DNA from: Streptomyces fructofermentans
GTDB taxonomy: Bacteria; Actinomycetota; Actinomycetes; Streptomycetales; Streptomycetaceae
Reading direction: 5' to 3'
DNA: 64,000 nucleotides
NCBI RefSeq assembly: GCF_014651055.1
Contig: NZ_BMWD01000001.1
Coordinates: 62,001 to 126,000, forward strand
Each line of letters starts with the position of its first letter. The stretch's first letter is position 1. Positions 36,457 through 43,237 of this stretch are shown in pieces. The translations under genes and the position numbers were made by a program. The notes beneath the pieces were generated by a model that saw only the letters and a program-made list of their open reading frames with translations, searched no databases and had not been told where the DNA came from.

Positions 36457-37250
36457 GCGACGCGAACGTACCGAACGGAGCGGCCTCGCCGGGGGGCGCG
36501 ACCGGCCCGGCCGCGGCCGGCACGCCGTCGGCGCCCGCCGCGGCCCAGGGCCCCGCCGGCGCGGCGGAAGCCGGAACCGGCGAGCCCGGGCGGCGCGTGC
36601 GGGTCGTCCTCGTCGACGACCACCGCATGTTCCGTACGGGCGTCCAGGCCGAGATCGGGCAGACCGAGCGGACCGGCGTCGAGGTGGTCGGGGAGGCCGC
36701 GGACGTCGACCAGGCGGTCACGGTCATCACGGCGACCCGCCCCGAGGTCGTCCTCCTCGACGTGCACCTCCCCGGCGGCGGCGGGGTCGAAGTCCTGCGC
36801 CGCTGCGCCCCGTTGATGGGCGACGCCGAGCGGCCCGTACGCTTCCTCGCGCTGTCGGTCTCGGATGCCGCCGAGGACGTCATCGGCGTGATCAGGGGCG
36901 GTGCCCGCGGCTATGTGACGAAGACGATCACCGGCACCGACCTCGTCGACTCCGTCTTCCGCGTCCAGGACGGCGACGCCGTCTTCTCGCCCCGCCTGGC
37001 AGGGTTCGTACTGGACGCCTTCGCCTCCACCGACGCCCCGCCCGTCGACGAGGACCTGGACCGGCTCACCCAGCGGGAGCGCGAGGTACTGCGACTCATC
37101 GCGCGGGGATACGCGTACAAGGAGATCGCCAAGCAGCTCTTCATCTCGGTGAAGACGGTCGAGTCGCATGTCTCGGCGGTACTGCGGAAGTTGCAGCTCT
37201 CGAACCGGCACGAGCTGACGCGGTGGGCGACCGCGCGACGGCTCGTCTGA
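36453..37250 (+). CDS. NarL/LuxR-family response regulator
   Basis: A 265-residue response regulator, cognate partner of the overlapping sensor kinase. An unusual Ala/Gly/Pro-rich N-terminal extension of about 45 residues precedes the receiver domain (VRVVLVDDHRMFRTG), with phospho-acceptor D103 in VVLLDVHLPGG and conserved Lys in YVTKTI. The C-terminal LuxR helix-turn-helix runs LTQREREVLRLIARGYAYKE to SVKTVESHVSAVL. It probably binds the ACCCTG elements in the divergent promoter region. The extension may be disordered; ATG 36453 is kept because of the ATGA overlap. No terminator is obvious. Confidence 0.94.
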   Translation: MSDANVPNGAASPGGATGPAAAGTPSAPAAAQGPAGAAEAGTGEPGRRVRVVLVDDHRMFRTGVQAEIGQTERTGVEVVGEAADVDQAVTVITATRPEVVLLDVHLPGGGGVEVLRRCAPLMGDAERPVRFLALSVSDAAEDVIGVIRGGARGYVTKTITGTDLVDSVFRVQDGDAVFSPRLAGFVLDAFASTDAPPVDEDLDRLTQREREVLRLIARGYAYKEIAKQLFISVKTVESHVSAVLRKLQLSNRHELTRWATARRLV

Positions 37251-37481
37251 CGGCCGCCGCGCCGGCCGCCACCGCCGCCCGCGGGAGTCCGGCTGCCTGG
37301 ACGCTGCCTGGGGTCCGGACGCCCAGGCGGTCCCTCGGCGTCGCGTGCCTGGGCGGTCCCTCGGGCCCGCGTGCCCGGGTGCGCTGTCTGTGGTCCGGTG
37401 ACCGGGGCACGCCTCGATGCGGCGATGGGGTGCCTCCGGGCACGGGGGTGAACAGCGGGCTCGGGCCGGCCGCCAGCCGTT

Positions 37482-37543
37482 CCGCCCGCCGGGGCCGCCG
37501 GCCGCGGGGACTCCGCCCGCCGGGGCCGCCGGCCGCGGGGACT
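37482..37543. repeat. 31-bp tandem repeat in a gene-free region (37251-37687)
   Basis: A 31-bp unit starting CCGCCCGCCGGGGCCGCCGG occurs in two perfect copies (37482-37512, 37513-37543) followed by a degenerate third. The whole 437-bp interval between the response regulator and the convergent membrane gene is GC-repeat sequence without a recognisable gene. Confidence 0.85.
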
Positions 37544-37687
37544 CCGCCCGCCGGGGTCGCCGGCCGCCGGGACCCCGCTCGCCGGGGCCGTCGCCCGCCG
37601 GCTGTCGGAACCCCACTTGCCGGGGTGGCCACCGGAACCTCGGCCACCGGAACCCCACATGTCGGGGCGCTCGCAGGACCGTGGGGT

Positions 37688-38455
37688 TCACAGCCCGGGG
37701 CGGTGTCCCTGGAGTCCTGGCTCCCGACCGGATTCGGGCGCGGGCTCCGGCCCCGCCTCCGGCGTGGAAGCCGGGTCGGAGGTGGGGTGAGTGCCGGCCC
37801 CCGGTGCCGAAGCCGTACCGGAAGTGCGCTGCGGCCCGGTGGACTTCGGTGGCAGCACACGCAAGGCCCAGCGGTAGTGCCGTACGGCCTTCACCACCCC
37901 GATCAGGCCGGTCACCCACAGGATCGTTCCGATCCCCGTCACCAGCACCACCCGGCTGTACGCGACCGGTCCCGGCTCCGCGCCCGTCGCCCCGGCGAAC
38001 GACGTCCACAGCCCGATCGAGCAGACGGCGAGCGAGGAGAGCAGCCAGAAGAGGCTGAGGCCGGGGGAGCGCAGGCCGGCGTCCGTGGGCGGATGGCTGT
38101 CGAGCCTGGCCCAGACGTCGAGGAGGCGGCTGATGTCACGGTCGCGGCGGACGGCGAGGACGACGGCGGCGACCGACGGGGTGAGCGCCGCGAGACCGAG
38201 GGTCCCGAAGAGGGGGCCCAGTACGAAGCCGGTGGAGTCCCGCTGCTCCAACTGCTGCAACGGCAGCACGAGCAGCGCCCACCCTATGATCGCCGCGACG
38301 GCCAGCAGCCACAGCAGCAGCACCCGGTGCACCCCGAGGCTCAGCCTGCGCAGTTCGTCCAGCGTGCGCCCCCGGTCGGCCAGCAGGGACGCCCGGTCCG
38401 GCCACACGCCGAGGTGCGCGGGCGGCGGAGGCGACGGCAGGGTGGGGCGGGGCAT
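37688..38455 (-). CDS. Four-helix membrane protein of unknown function
   Basis: A 255-residue protein with four hydrophobic segments: HRVLLLWLLAVAAIIGWALL, FGTLGLAALTPSVAAVVLAV, LFWLLSSLAVCSIGLWTSF and VVLVTGIGTILWVTGLIGVV. A Pro-rich N-terminus and an Ala/Pro/Glu/Ser-rich C-terminal tail of about 50 residues are probably cytoplasmic. GGAGAAGG lies six bases before the ATG, so the start is firm. I recognise no family. It sits between the two-component system and the NlpC/P60 gene and is transcribed towards the former. Confidence 0.78.
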   Translation of the reverse strand: MPRPTLPSPPPPAHLGVWPDRASLLADRGRTLDELRRLSLGVHRVLLLWLLAVAAIIGWALLVLPLQQLEQRDSTGFVLGPLFGTLGLAALTPSVAAVVLAVRRDRDISRLLDVWARLDSHPPTDAGLRSPGLSLFWLLSSLAVCSIGLWTSFAGATGAEPGPVAYSRVVLVTGIGTILWVTGLIGVVKAVRHYRWALRVLPPKSTGPQRTSGTASAPGAGTHPTSDPASTPEAGPEPAPESGREPGLQGHRPGL

Positions 38456-38645
38456 CGGAACCTTCTCCAGGGCGACGGCGAACCGGTGGTCCGGGGCGGA
38501 TCGGCACCCCGGGCAGCGCTGTGCAGACGCTACCGCGCCAGTGTGTCCGTACCGTCAACACCCGGTCCGCCCGCCGCTCAAGCGGCTTGAACCACCCTTC
38601 TCCCGAAGGGCGTTCACCCGTCGACGCCTCGCCCGGGAAGGGCTC

Positions 38646-39722
38646 TCAGGCCACGCGTGTGGCTCCCGCGAAGGGCATCTCGGTGATGGGCGCCACCCGC
38701 ACCGGAGCCGAGGGGTTGGGGGCGTGGATCATCTGCCCGTTGCCGATGTACAGCCCCACATGGCTGATTCCCGAGTAGAAGAACACCAGGTCGCCCGGCT
38801 GGAGTTCGGAGCGGGCGACCCGCTGTCCCGCGTTGATCTGCGCGTATGTCGTGCGGGGCAGGGCAATGCCCGCGTCGCGGTACGCGGCCTGCATCAGCCC
38901 GGAGCAGTCGAAGGCGTCCGGTCCGGTGGCCCCCCACACGTACGGGCTGCCGAGCTTCTCGTAGGCGTACGCGATCGCCGTCGCCGCGCGGGAGTTGGAG
39001 GCGGTGGTCCCGGACGGCACCGGGCCCGCGTCGCGCGGGGACGCGGCGGAGCGCGAGGCGCGCGAGGCACGCGCGGTGTCGGGGTCGTCCGCCCCGATGC
39101 GCGTCCGCTCCCCGGCGGGCAGCCGCGACAGGAGGTCCCGGGCCTCGTCGAGCTTTCCGGTGACCGTCTTCTTGTGGCGCTTCAGCTCCGCCTGCCGAGT
39201 CCTGAGCGCCGTCAGCTCGACGTCGGCCGCCCCACGCAACTGCTCGATCTCCCGGAGCTGCCTGCCGACGCGCCTGACCGTCGAGGCCTGCCGACTGCCG
39301 GCCCGTTCGGCGAACGCCGCGCCGTCCAGGTACCGATCGGGGTCGGAGGAGAGCATCAGCCGCAGCGACGGATCGATGCCGCCGTCCCGGTACTGGGCGG
39401 CGGCCTGCGAACCGAGCGCCGCGCGCTCGGAGTTGAGCCGTTCCGTGCGGCGCGCGGCCTCGTCCTGGAGGCTGTCCACGCGGCCCTCGGCCCGCGCGGC
39501 CTTCTCCTTCGCCCCGTTGTACTTCTCGGTGGCGACCTCCGCCTCCTGGTAGAGCTTGTCGACCTTCGCCCTCACCTGGGCCGGTGTCAGATCCGGCACC
39601 GCCGTCCCCGTTCCCTCGAACCCGGTCGCGCCCGCCGCGCCCGCGAGGGCGATGGTGAAGGCTGTACGGGCTGCCGTGCGGCCGCCGAGTGAGCGCCGGA
39701 TGGGCCTGCGGTGCGCTGCCAC
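38646..39722 (-). CDS. Secreted NlpC/P60 peptidoglycan hydrolase 1
   Basis: A 358-residue cell-wall endopeptidase. An N-terminal signal region (RTAFTIALAGAAGATGF) is followed by a long coiled coil (about 45-195) with DKLYQEAEVATEKYNGAKEK. The C-terminal NlpC/P60 domain has catalytic C273 in FDCSGL, H321 in SHVGLYIG and polar H333 in MIHAPNP. Such enzymes cut D-Glu-meso-DAP bonds; the coiled coil is usually a regulatory or partner-binding module. GTG 39722 gives MAAHRR and aligns with the start of its paralogue at 41774. A 17-bp hairpin lies in its leader. The 413 bp upstream contain no gene and no riboswitch like that of its paralogue. Confidence 0.92.
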   Translation of the reverse strand: MAAHRRPIRRSLGGRTAARTAFTIALAGAAGATGFEGTGTAVPDLTPAQVRAKVDKLYQEAEVATEKYNGAKEKAARAEGRVDSLQDEAARRTERLNSERAALGSQAAAQYRDGGIDPSLRLMLSSDPDRYLDGAAFAERAGSRQASTVRRVGRQLREIEQLRGAADVELTALRTRQAELKRHKKTVTGKLDEARDLLSRLPAGERTRIGADDPDTARASRASRSAASPRDAGPVPSGTTASNSRAATAIAYAYEKLGSPYVWGATGPDAFDCSGLMQAAYRDAGIALPRTTYAQINAGQRVARSELQPGDLVFFYSGISHVGLYIGNGQMIHAPNPSAPVRVAPITEMPFAGATRVA

Positions 39723-39788
39723 GTGCGATCAACGTCCTTCCGTACGGCCGCGGAGTCGGCGAAGCGTCCCCGGCGGACCCGGTTGCAC

Positions 39789-39830
39789 GTCCGGCGGCGG
39801 CCCGCACAGGGGAGCGGGTCGCCGCCGGAC
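39789..39830 (-). other. Stem-loop in the 5' leader of NlpC/P60 gene 1
   Basis: GTCCGGCGGCGGCCCGC (39789-39805) pairs with 39814-39830 over 17 bp with one mismatch and an 8-base loop. It lies about 70-110 bp upstream of the start and has no U tract, so it may stabilise or pace the transcript rather than end it. Confidence 0.5.
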
Positions 39831-40121
39831 CTTTCGGCGGTGGTGTCCGACCGCCGCCCCTGACCCGGGCGGTGTCGGGAGGCCGGTCACCTGGGGAAGG
39901 ACGCTAAACCTGGACCTGTGACGGGTGTAACGGCATGTACGGAAGTGGCGCCAGTCGGGCATGAGCTGACCGGATACGACCGCGATCCGGGCCCGGGGCC
40001 GCCGACTTGGCGTGGCGCGGTGACCGATGGGGTGTTTGTGCGCCGGCGGTCACGGAGGCGGTGCTATGGGGTCGGCAGTGAGGGGACGGGGGCGGTGCCG
40101 AGGGAGCGCGGGGCGTCCGGT

Positions 40122-40127
40122 TAGGGT
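40122..40127 (+). promoter_or_regulatory. -10 element of the small membrane protein gene
   Basis: TAGGGT ends eight bases before the ATG at 40136, with no Shine-Dalgarno between, so transcription should begin at or within two bases of the start codon. Confidence 0.5.
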
Positions 40128-40135
40128 CCCGGCCC

Positions 40136-40489
40136 ATGGACGTACTCATTCATGTCTTCGTCGCCCTGCACGTCATCGGCATCGCCGCTCTGCTCGGCGG
40201 GTTCCTCACCCAGCTGAGGGCGATGGGCGGCGGTACGGCCCGCTTCACCCCGGTCATGCTCCACGGCGCGCTCACCATGCTGGTCACCGGCGCGGTCCTG
40301 GTCGGCCTCAACCAGGCCGACGACCAGAGCGTCGACAACGTCAAGATCGGCGTGAAGCTGGCGCTGCTGATCGTGATCCTGGGGCTCGTCTACGTGAAGC
40401 GCGACGAGGAGAGGGTCGACAAGGGGCTGTTCGCCCTCGTGGGCGCGCTGACCACGGCGAACGTCTTCATCGCGGTGCTCTGGACCTGA
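40136..40489 (+). CDS. Small four-helix integral membrane protein
   Basis: A 117-residue protein that is almost all membrane: VLIHVFVALHVIGIAALLGG, MLHGALTMLVTGAVLVGL, KIGVKLALLIVILGLVYV and GLFALVGALTTANVFIAVL. Loops contain two His residues that could bind haem or metal (HVIG and LHGA). It resembles small CopD-like or DUF2269-like membrane proteins of actinobacteria, but I cannot name the family with confidence. The start appears leaderless. The stop codon lies inside a CTGAC tandem repeat, and a very strong terminator follows. Confidence 0.82.
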   Translation: MDVLIHVFVALHVIGIAALLGGFLTQLRAMGGGTARFTPVMLHGALTMLVTGAVLVGLNQADDQSVDNVKIGVKLALLIVILGLVYVKRDEERVDKGLFALVGALTTANVFIAVLWT

Positions 40490-40505
40490 CCTGACCTGAC
40501 CTGAC
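40486..40505. repeat. 5-bp tandem repeat (CTGAC)4 spanning a stop codon
   Basis: Four copies of CTGAC begin at the stop codon (TGA 40487-40489) of the small membrane protein gene. A unit change here would leave the protein intact. Confidence 0.85.
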
Positions 40506-40555
40506 CAGGTGGGGCGAGTGGCACGGGCCGGGCGTGGGCCGGGCGTTGGACGGGA

Positions 40556-40600
40556 ACGGGAGCGGGCCGGGACACGAAAGGTGTCCCGGCCCGCTCCCGT
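40556..40600. terminator. Very strong bidirectional terminator
   Basis: A perfect 20-bp stem (40556-40575 with 40581-40600) around GAAAG separates two convergent genes, the small membrane protein and NlpC/P60 gene 2. Confidence 0.88.
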
Positions 40601-40634
40601 CCTGCGGCCCCGCGGTCCTGCGCGGCGGTGTACC

Positions 40635-41774
40635 TCAGGCCGGGCGCACGACGCTGTGGACCGGCATGTAGTAGATCGACTCCTCGCGGACGTACGCCCC
40701 CGGCTTGGGCGCGTGGACCATCATGCCGTCGCCGACGTACACGCCGACGTGGCTGATGTCGTCGAAGAAGAAGACGAGGTCACCGGGCCTGGCGTCGTTC
40801 ACGGAGACCGTCGTACCGGCGTTGACCTGGTCCCACGTGGTGCGCGGCAGCGTGACACCTGCGGCCTTCCAGGCGGCCTGGGTGAGCCCTGAGCAGTCGT
40901 ACGAGCCGGGGCCGCTCGCCCCCCACACGTACGGCTTGCCGATCTGCGCGCGGGCGAAGGCGAGCGCCTTGGCGGCCTTCGCGTCGTACGAGGTGTCGGT
41001 GCCCGGCGTCGCGGTGGCGGTGGAGGTCCCCGTGCTCTGCGTCGCCGCCTGCCGGCGTCGCTCCTCCTCGTCGGCGGCCTGCCGGCGCGCCAGCTCGTCC
41101 GCCTTGCGCAGGGCCTCCTCCTGCTTCTCCCGCTCGATCGCCGCGAGCCGCGCCCTCTCCTCGGCGGTCAGCCTGGAGAGGAGGTCGCGCGCCTCGGCGA
41201 GCTTCCGCTGCACGTCCGCCTTGGACGTCTTCAGCGTGCTCTGCGTGGCGGTGAGCGTCTGCAGGCTCTCGGACGCCTCCTGCCGCTTCCTCGCGGTGGC
41301 GGCCTGCTGCGTCCCGTAGTCGTCGACGGCCTCCTTCTGGCGGCTGGTCAGCCGGTCCATCAGTTGGCTCTGGTCGAAGTAGTCCTGCGGGTTGTCGGCC
41401 AGGAGGAGGGAAGCGGTGTCGGGGGCGGCGGCACCCGTGCGGTACTGCGCGGCGGCGAAGCCACCCAGTTCCTCGCGGGCGTCGTTGAGCTTCTCCGTGC
41501 GCTTCGCGACGTCGTCGAGCAGTGTGTCGACGCGCTTGCGCTGCTTGGTGGTCTTCTCCTTGGCCGCGTTGTACTTCTCGGTGGCCGTCCCCGCCTGCTG
41601 GTAGAGGTCGTCCACCTTCTTCTGGACTTCCTCCATGCTCGGCTTGGGCTCCTCGGACGGCGAGGCGTTCGCCGTCTGGGAGAGCAGTGCCACGGAGGTG
41701 AGAGCCGCGGTGGCGAGGGCCGGGGTGCGTATGCCCATGCCGCTGGGGGGCCGCGACTTGCGGTGTGGCGCCAC
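40635..41774 (-). CDS. Secreted NlpC/P60 peptidoglycan hydrolase 2, c-di-AMP riboswitch controlled
   Basis: A 379-residue wall endopeptidase and paralogue of the one at 38646-39722. It has a signal peptide (ALATAALTSVALLSQTANA), a long coiled coil (about 45-235) rich in Lys/Glu/Arg with a QEEALRKADELARRQAADEE stretch, a Ser/Thr/Ala linker, and an NlpC/P60 domain with C294 in YDCSGL, H342 in SHVGVYVG and H354 in VHAPKP. GTG 41774 is chosen over ATG 41795: GGAAGGAG sits seven bases before it, and it matches the paralogue's start. The ATG belongs to the 3' edge of the riboswitch. It would hydrolyse peptide stems in growth, spore germination or division. Confidence 0.93.
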   Translation of the reverse strand: MAPHRKSRPPSGMGIRTPALATAALTSVALLSQTANASPSEEPKPSMEEVQKKVDDLYQQAGTATEKYNAAKEKTTKQRKRVDTLLDDVAKRTEKLNDAREELGGFAAAQYRTGAAAPDTASLLLADNPQDYFDQSQLMDRLTSRQKEAVDDYGTQQAATARKRQEASESLQTLTATQSTLKTSKADVQRKLAEARDLLSRLTAEERARLAAIEREKQEEALRKADELARRQAADEEERRRQAATQSTGTSTATATPGTDTSYDAKAAKALAFARAQIGKPYVWGASGPGSYDCSGLTQAAWKAAGVTLPRTTWDQVNAGTTVSVNDARPGDLVFFFDDISHVGVYVGDGMMVHAPKPGAYVREESIYYMPVHSVVRPA

Positions 41775-41795
41775 GTGGGCGTCTCCTTCCGTCAT

Positions 41796-41990
41796 CCGCC
41801 TACCGAGTTAGCTGTCGGGTTCGGGCTGGTGCTTCGGAAGGTTTGCCCTACGGTCCTTCTCCCGTACGGGAGTCGGCCCGATTCACCCCAAGGTCGGTTT
41901 GGGTCCCCGGTTCCGTCGGCCACGAGGGGCGTACCGGATTCGGCGGAGGGCGCTCGGCCCGGCGTGTTCGCCGGTGCGGGTCGAGCGACC
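41796..41990 (-). ncRNA. c-di-AMP (ydaO/yuaA-type) riboswitch
   Basis: On the minus strand the leader reads, in order, CGCCGAATCCGGTA, TTGGGGTGAATCGG, GACCGTAGGGC, and finally GAACCCGACAGCTAACTCGG followed by TAGGCGG. These conserved blocks and their order are those of the ydaO class, which binds cyclic di-AMP and in actinobacteria controls wall hydrolase genes. Variable stems lie between them. The aptamer ends only a few bases before the ribosome binding site of NlpC/P60 gene 2, so translational as well as transcriptional control is possible. The class is established; the assignment here is by motif recognition. Confidence 0.88.
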
Positions 41991-41997
41991 TACTCGA

Positions 41998-42027
41998 AAG
42001 TTAGCCAATTCGTGTGGCTCCTGTGAA
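41998..42027 (-). promoter_or_regulatory. Promoter of the riboswitch and NlpC/P60 gene 2 transcript
   Basis: On the minus strand TTCACA (42027-42022) and TAACTT (42003-41998) are 18 bp apart in an unusually AT-rich patch. Initiation at about 41991 would start the RNA at the riboswitch 5' edge. Confidence 0.6.
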
Positions 42028-43011
42028 GTTTGATGTGCGATATGCCCGATACATTTTCGTGACCTTAGCCTCGGCCACCGGCTCCCGCAGCCAATCCGGA
42101 GTGATCTGGGGGGACTTGTCCGAAGCGGCGGTCCTCGCGTCCGTCGGGCCGGTCGGGGTCCGTGGAGTCGGACGAAGCGCGGAAGTCCGGAACGCGGAGG
42201 GTGGGCGGGCGGCGGACGGTACGGCCATGGGCGGGCGGCTCGGTACGCGACGGGAGCGGGGCGCGGGGTCCGGCGCGGTACCCCCGCCGCGTGCCCGGTG
42301 CCACCGCGCGGGGCGTCCGACCTGCGCCGCCCGGCCCGTGTCCGACCTGTGCCGCCCGGCCCGGAGCGCCCGGAGGCGACCGGCACCCGGGCCGGGCGTC
42401 CCGCCGCGAACTCGGGCGCGCGGAGGACGGAGAGTGACGGCTCCAGTGCGGGCGGAGGGCGCAGGCCGGGCCGCCGCTGCCTTCCGGCGGGCGGTGCCGG
42501 GCCGTATACGACGGCCTCTGGGGAGCGGGTCGGCGGGGCAGCGGGGTGCGTCACTCCGCGGAGGCTTCCGTGCCGTGGGGCGGCGGTTTCCGGACGGACG
42601 CCGGCCGACGGCAGGCCCGGACCTGCCAGGGCCGAACCTCTCAGGGCCGGACGTCCTGGGGTGCGGAGAGGGCCGGCGCCGTCTCCGGGGACGCCTCCGT
42701 CGCCGGTCGGAGCCCTGAGCGGTCCCTGCGGGGCCTGGCGGTCCCTGTGGGGCCTTGCACGGCCGACGGCCGCACAGAGGTCGCCCGGCCCCCTCGTACG
42801 GCCCGCGGCCCTCACCGGAGCCGCTGGGCCCGACCGGTCCCATGCCCCGGCCCGGCCGGCCCGAACGGCCCGGCCGCCGTACGGTCCGGCGGTCGGCCCC
42901 GTACGACGGGCAGGGTGAGCGGTCGGCCACGTACGACGCGAGGGCGGCTGCCCGCAGGCCCGCACAGGTCCGCACAAGCCCGTGCGGCAGTGCCGGAGTC
43001 CTGACCGCCAC

Positions 43012-43101
43012 GGTCCGGACGACGGGGCTCCGGACAGCCATGGTCCGGACGACGGGGCTCCGGACGGCCGGGGTCCGGACAGCCGGGGTCCGGACGGCAG
43101 C
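43012..43101. repeat. 15-bp repeats with TCCGGAC core upstream of pcrA
   Basis: Six consecutive 15-bp units of the form G-G/C-TCCGGAC-N6 fill 43012-43101; the first two pairs form near-identical 30-bp higher-order repeats. Each unit carries the palindrome TCCGGA. The surrounding 1.2 kb (42028-43237) shows no convincing gene on either strand. Confidence 0.85.
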
Positions 43102-43222
43102 GCGTCCCGACCCGAGGCCTCGTACGGCTGGAGGCCGGGCGCCCGTAGGGCAGGACGCCGGTCGGCCCGTATCGGATTCCACCGAGTTCTCAGGGTGGCG
43201 GCGGGCTGTCAGTGGGGGCGCC

Positions 43223-43228
43223 TAGACT
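43223..43228 (+). promoter_or_regulatory. -10 element of pcrA
   Basis: TAGACT lies nine bases before the pcrA ATG, with GGAGAG between. The TAGACTCGG context is the same as before guaA. No good -35 is visible. Confidence 0.45.
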
Positions 43229-43237
43229 CGGAGAGCG

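Noticed and set aside
39723..40135. Second c-di-AMP riboswitch in front of the paralogous NlpC/P60 gene
   Set aside because: None of the conserved blocks (GGGGTGAATC, GTAGGGC, GACAGCTAAC) is present.
42001..43182. 393-codon open frame on the minus strand before pcrA
   Set aside because: Composition is Arg/Pro/Gly only and its most regular part is just the translated 15-bp repeat; no ribosome binding site.
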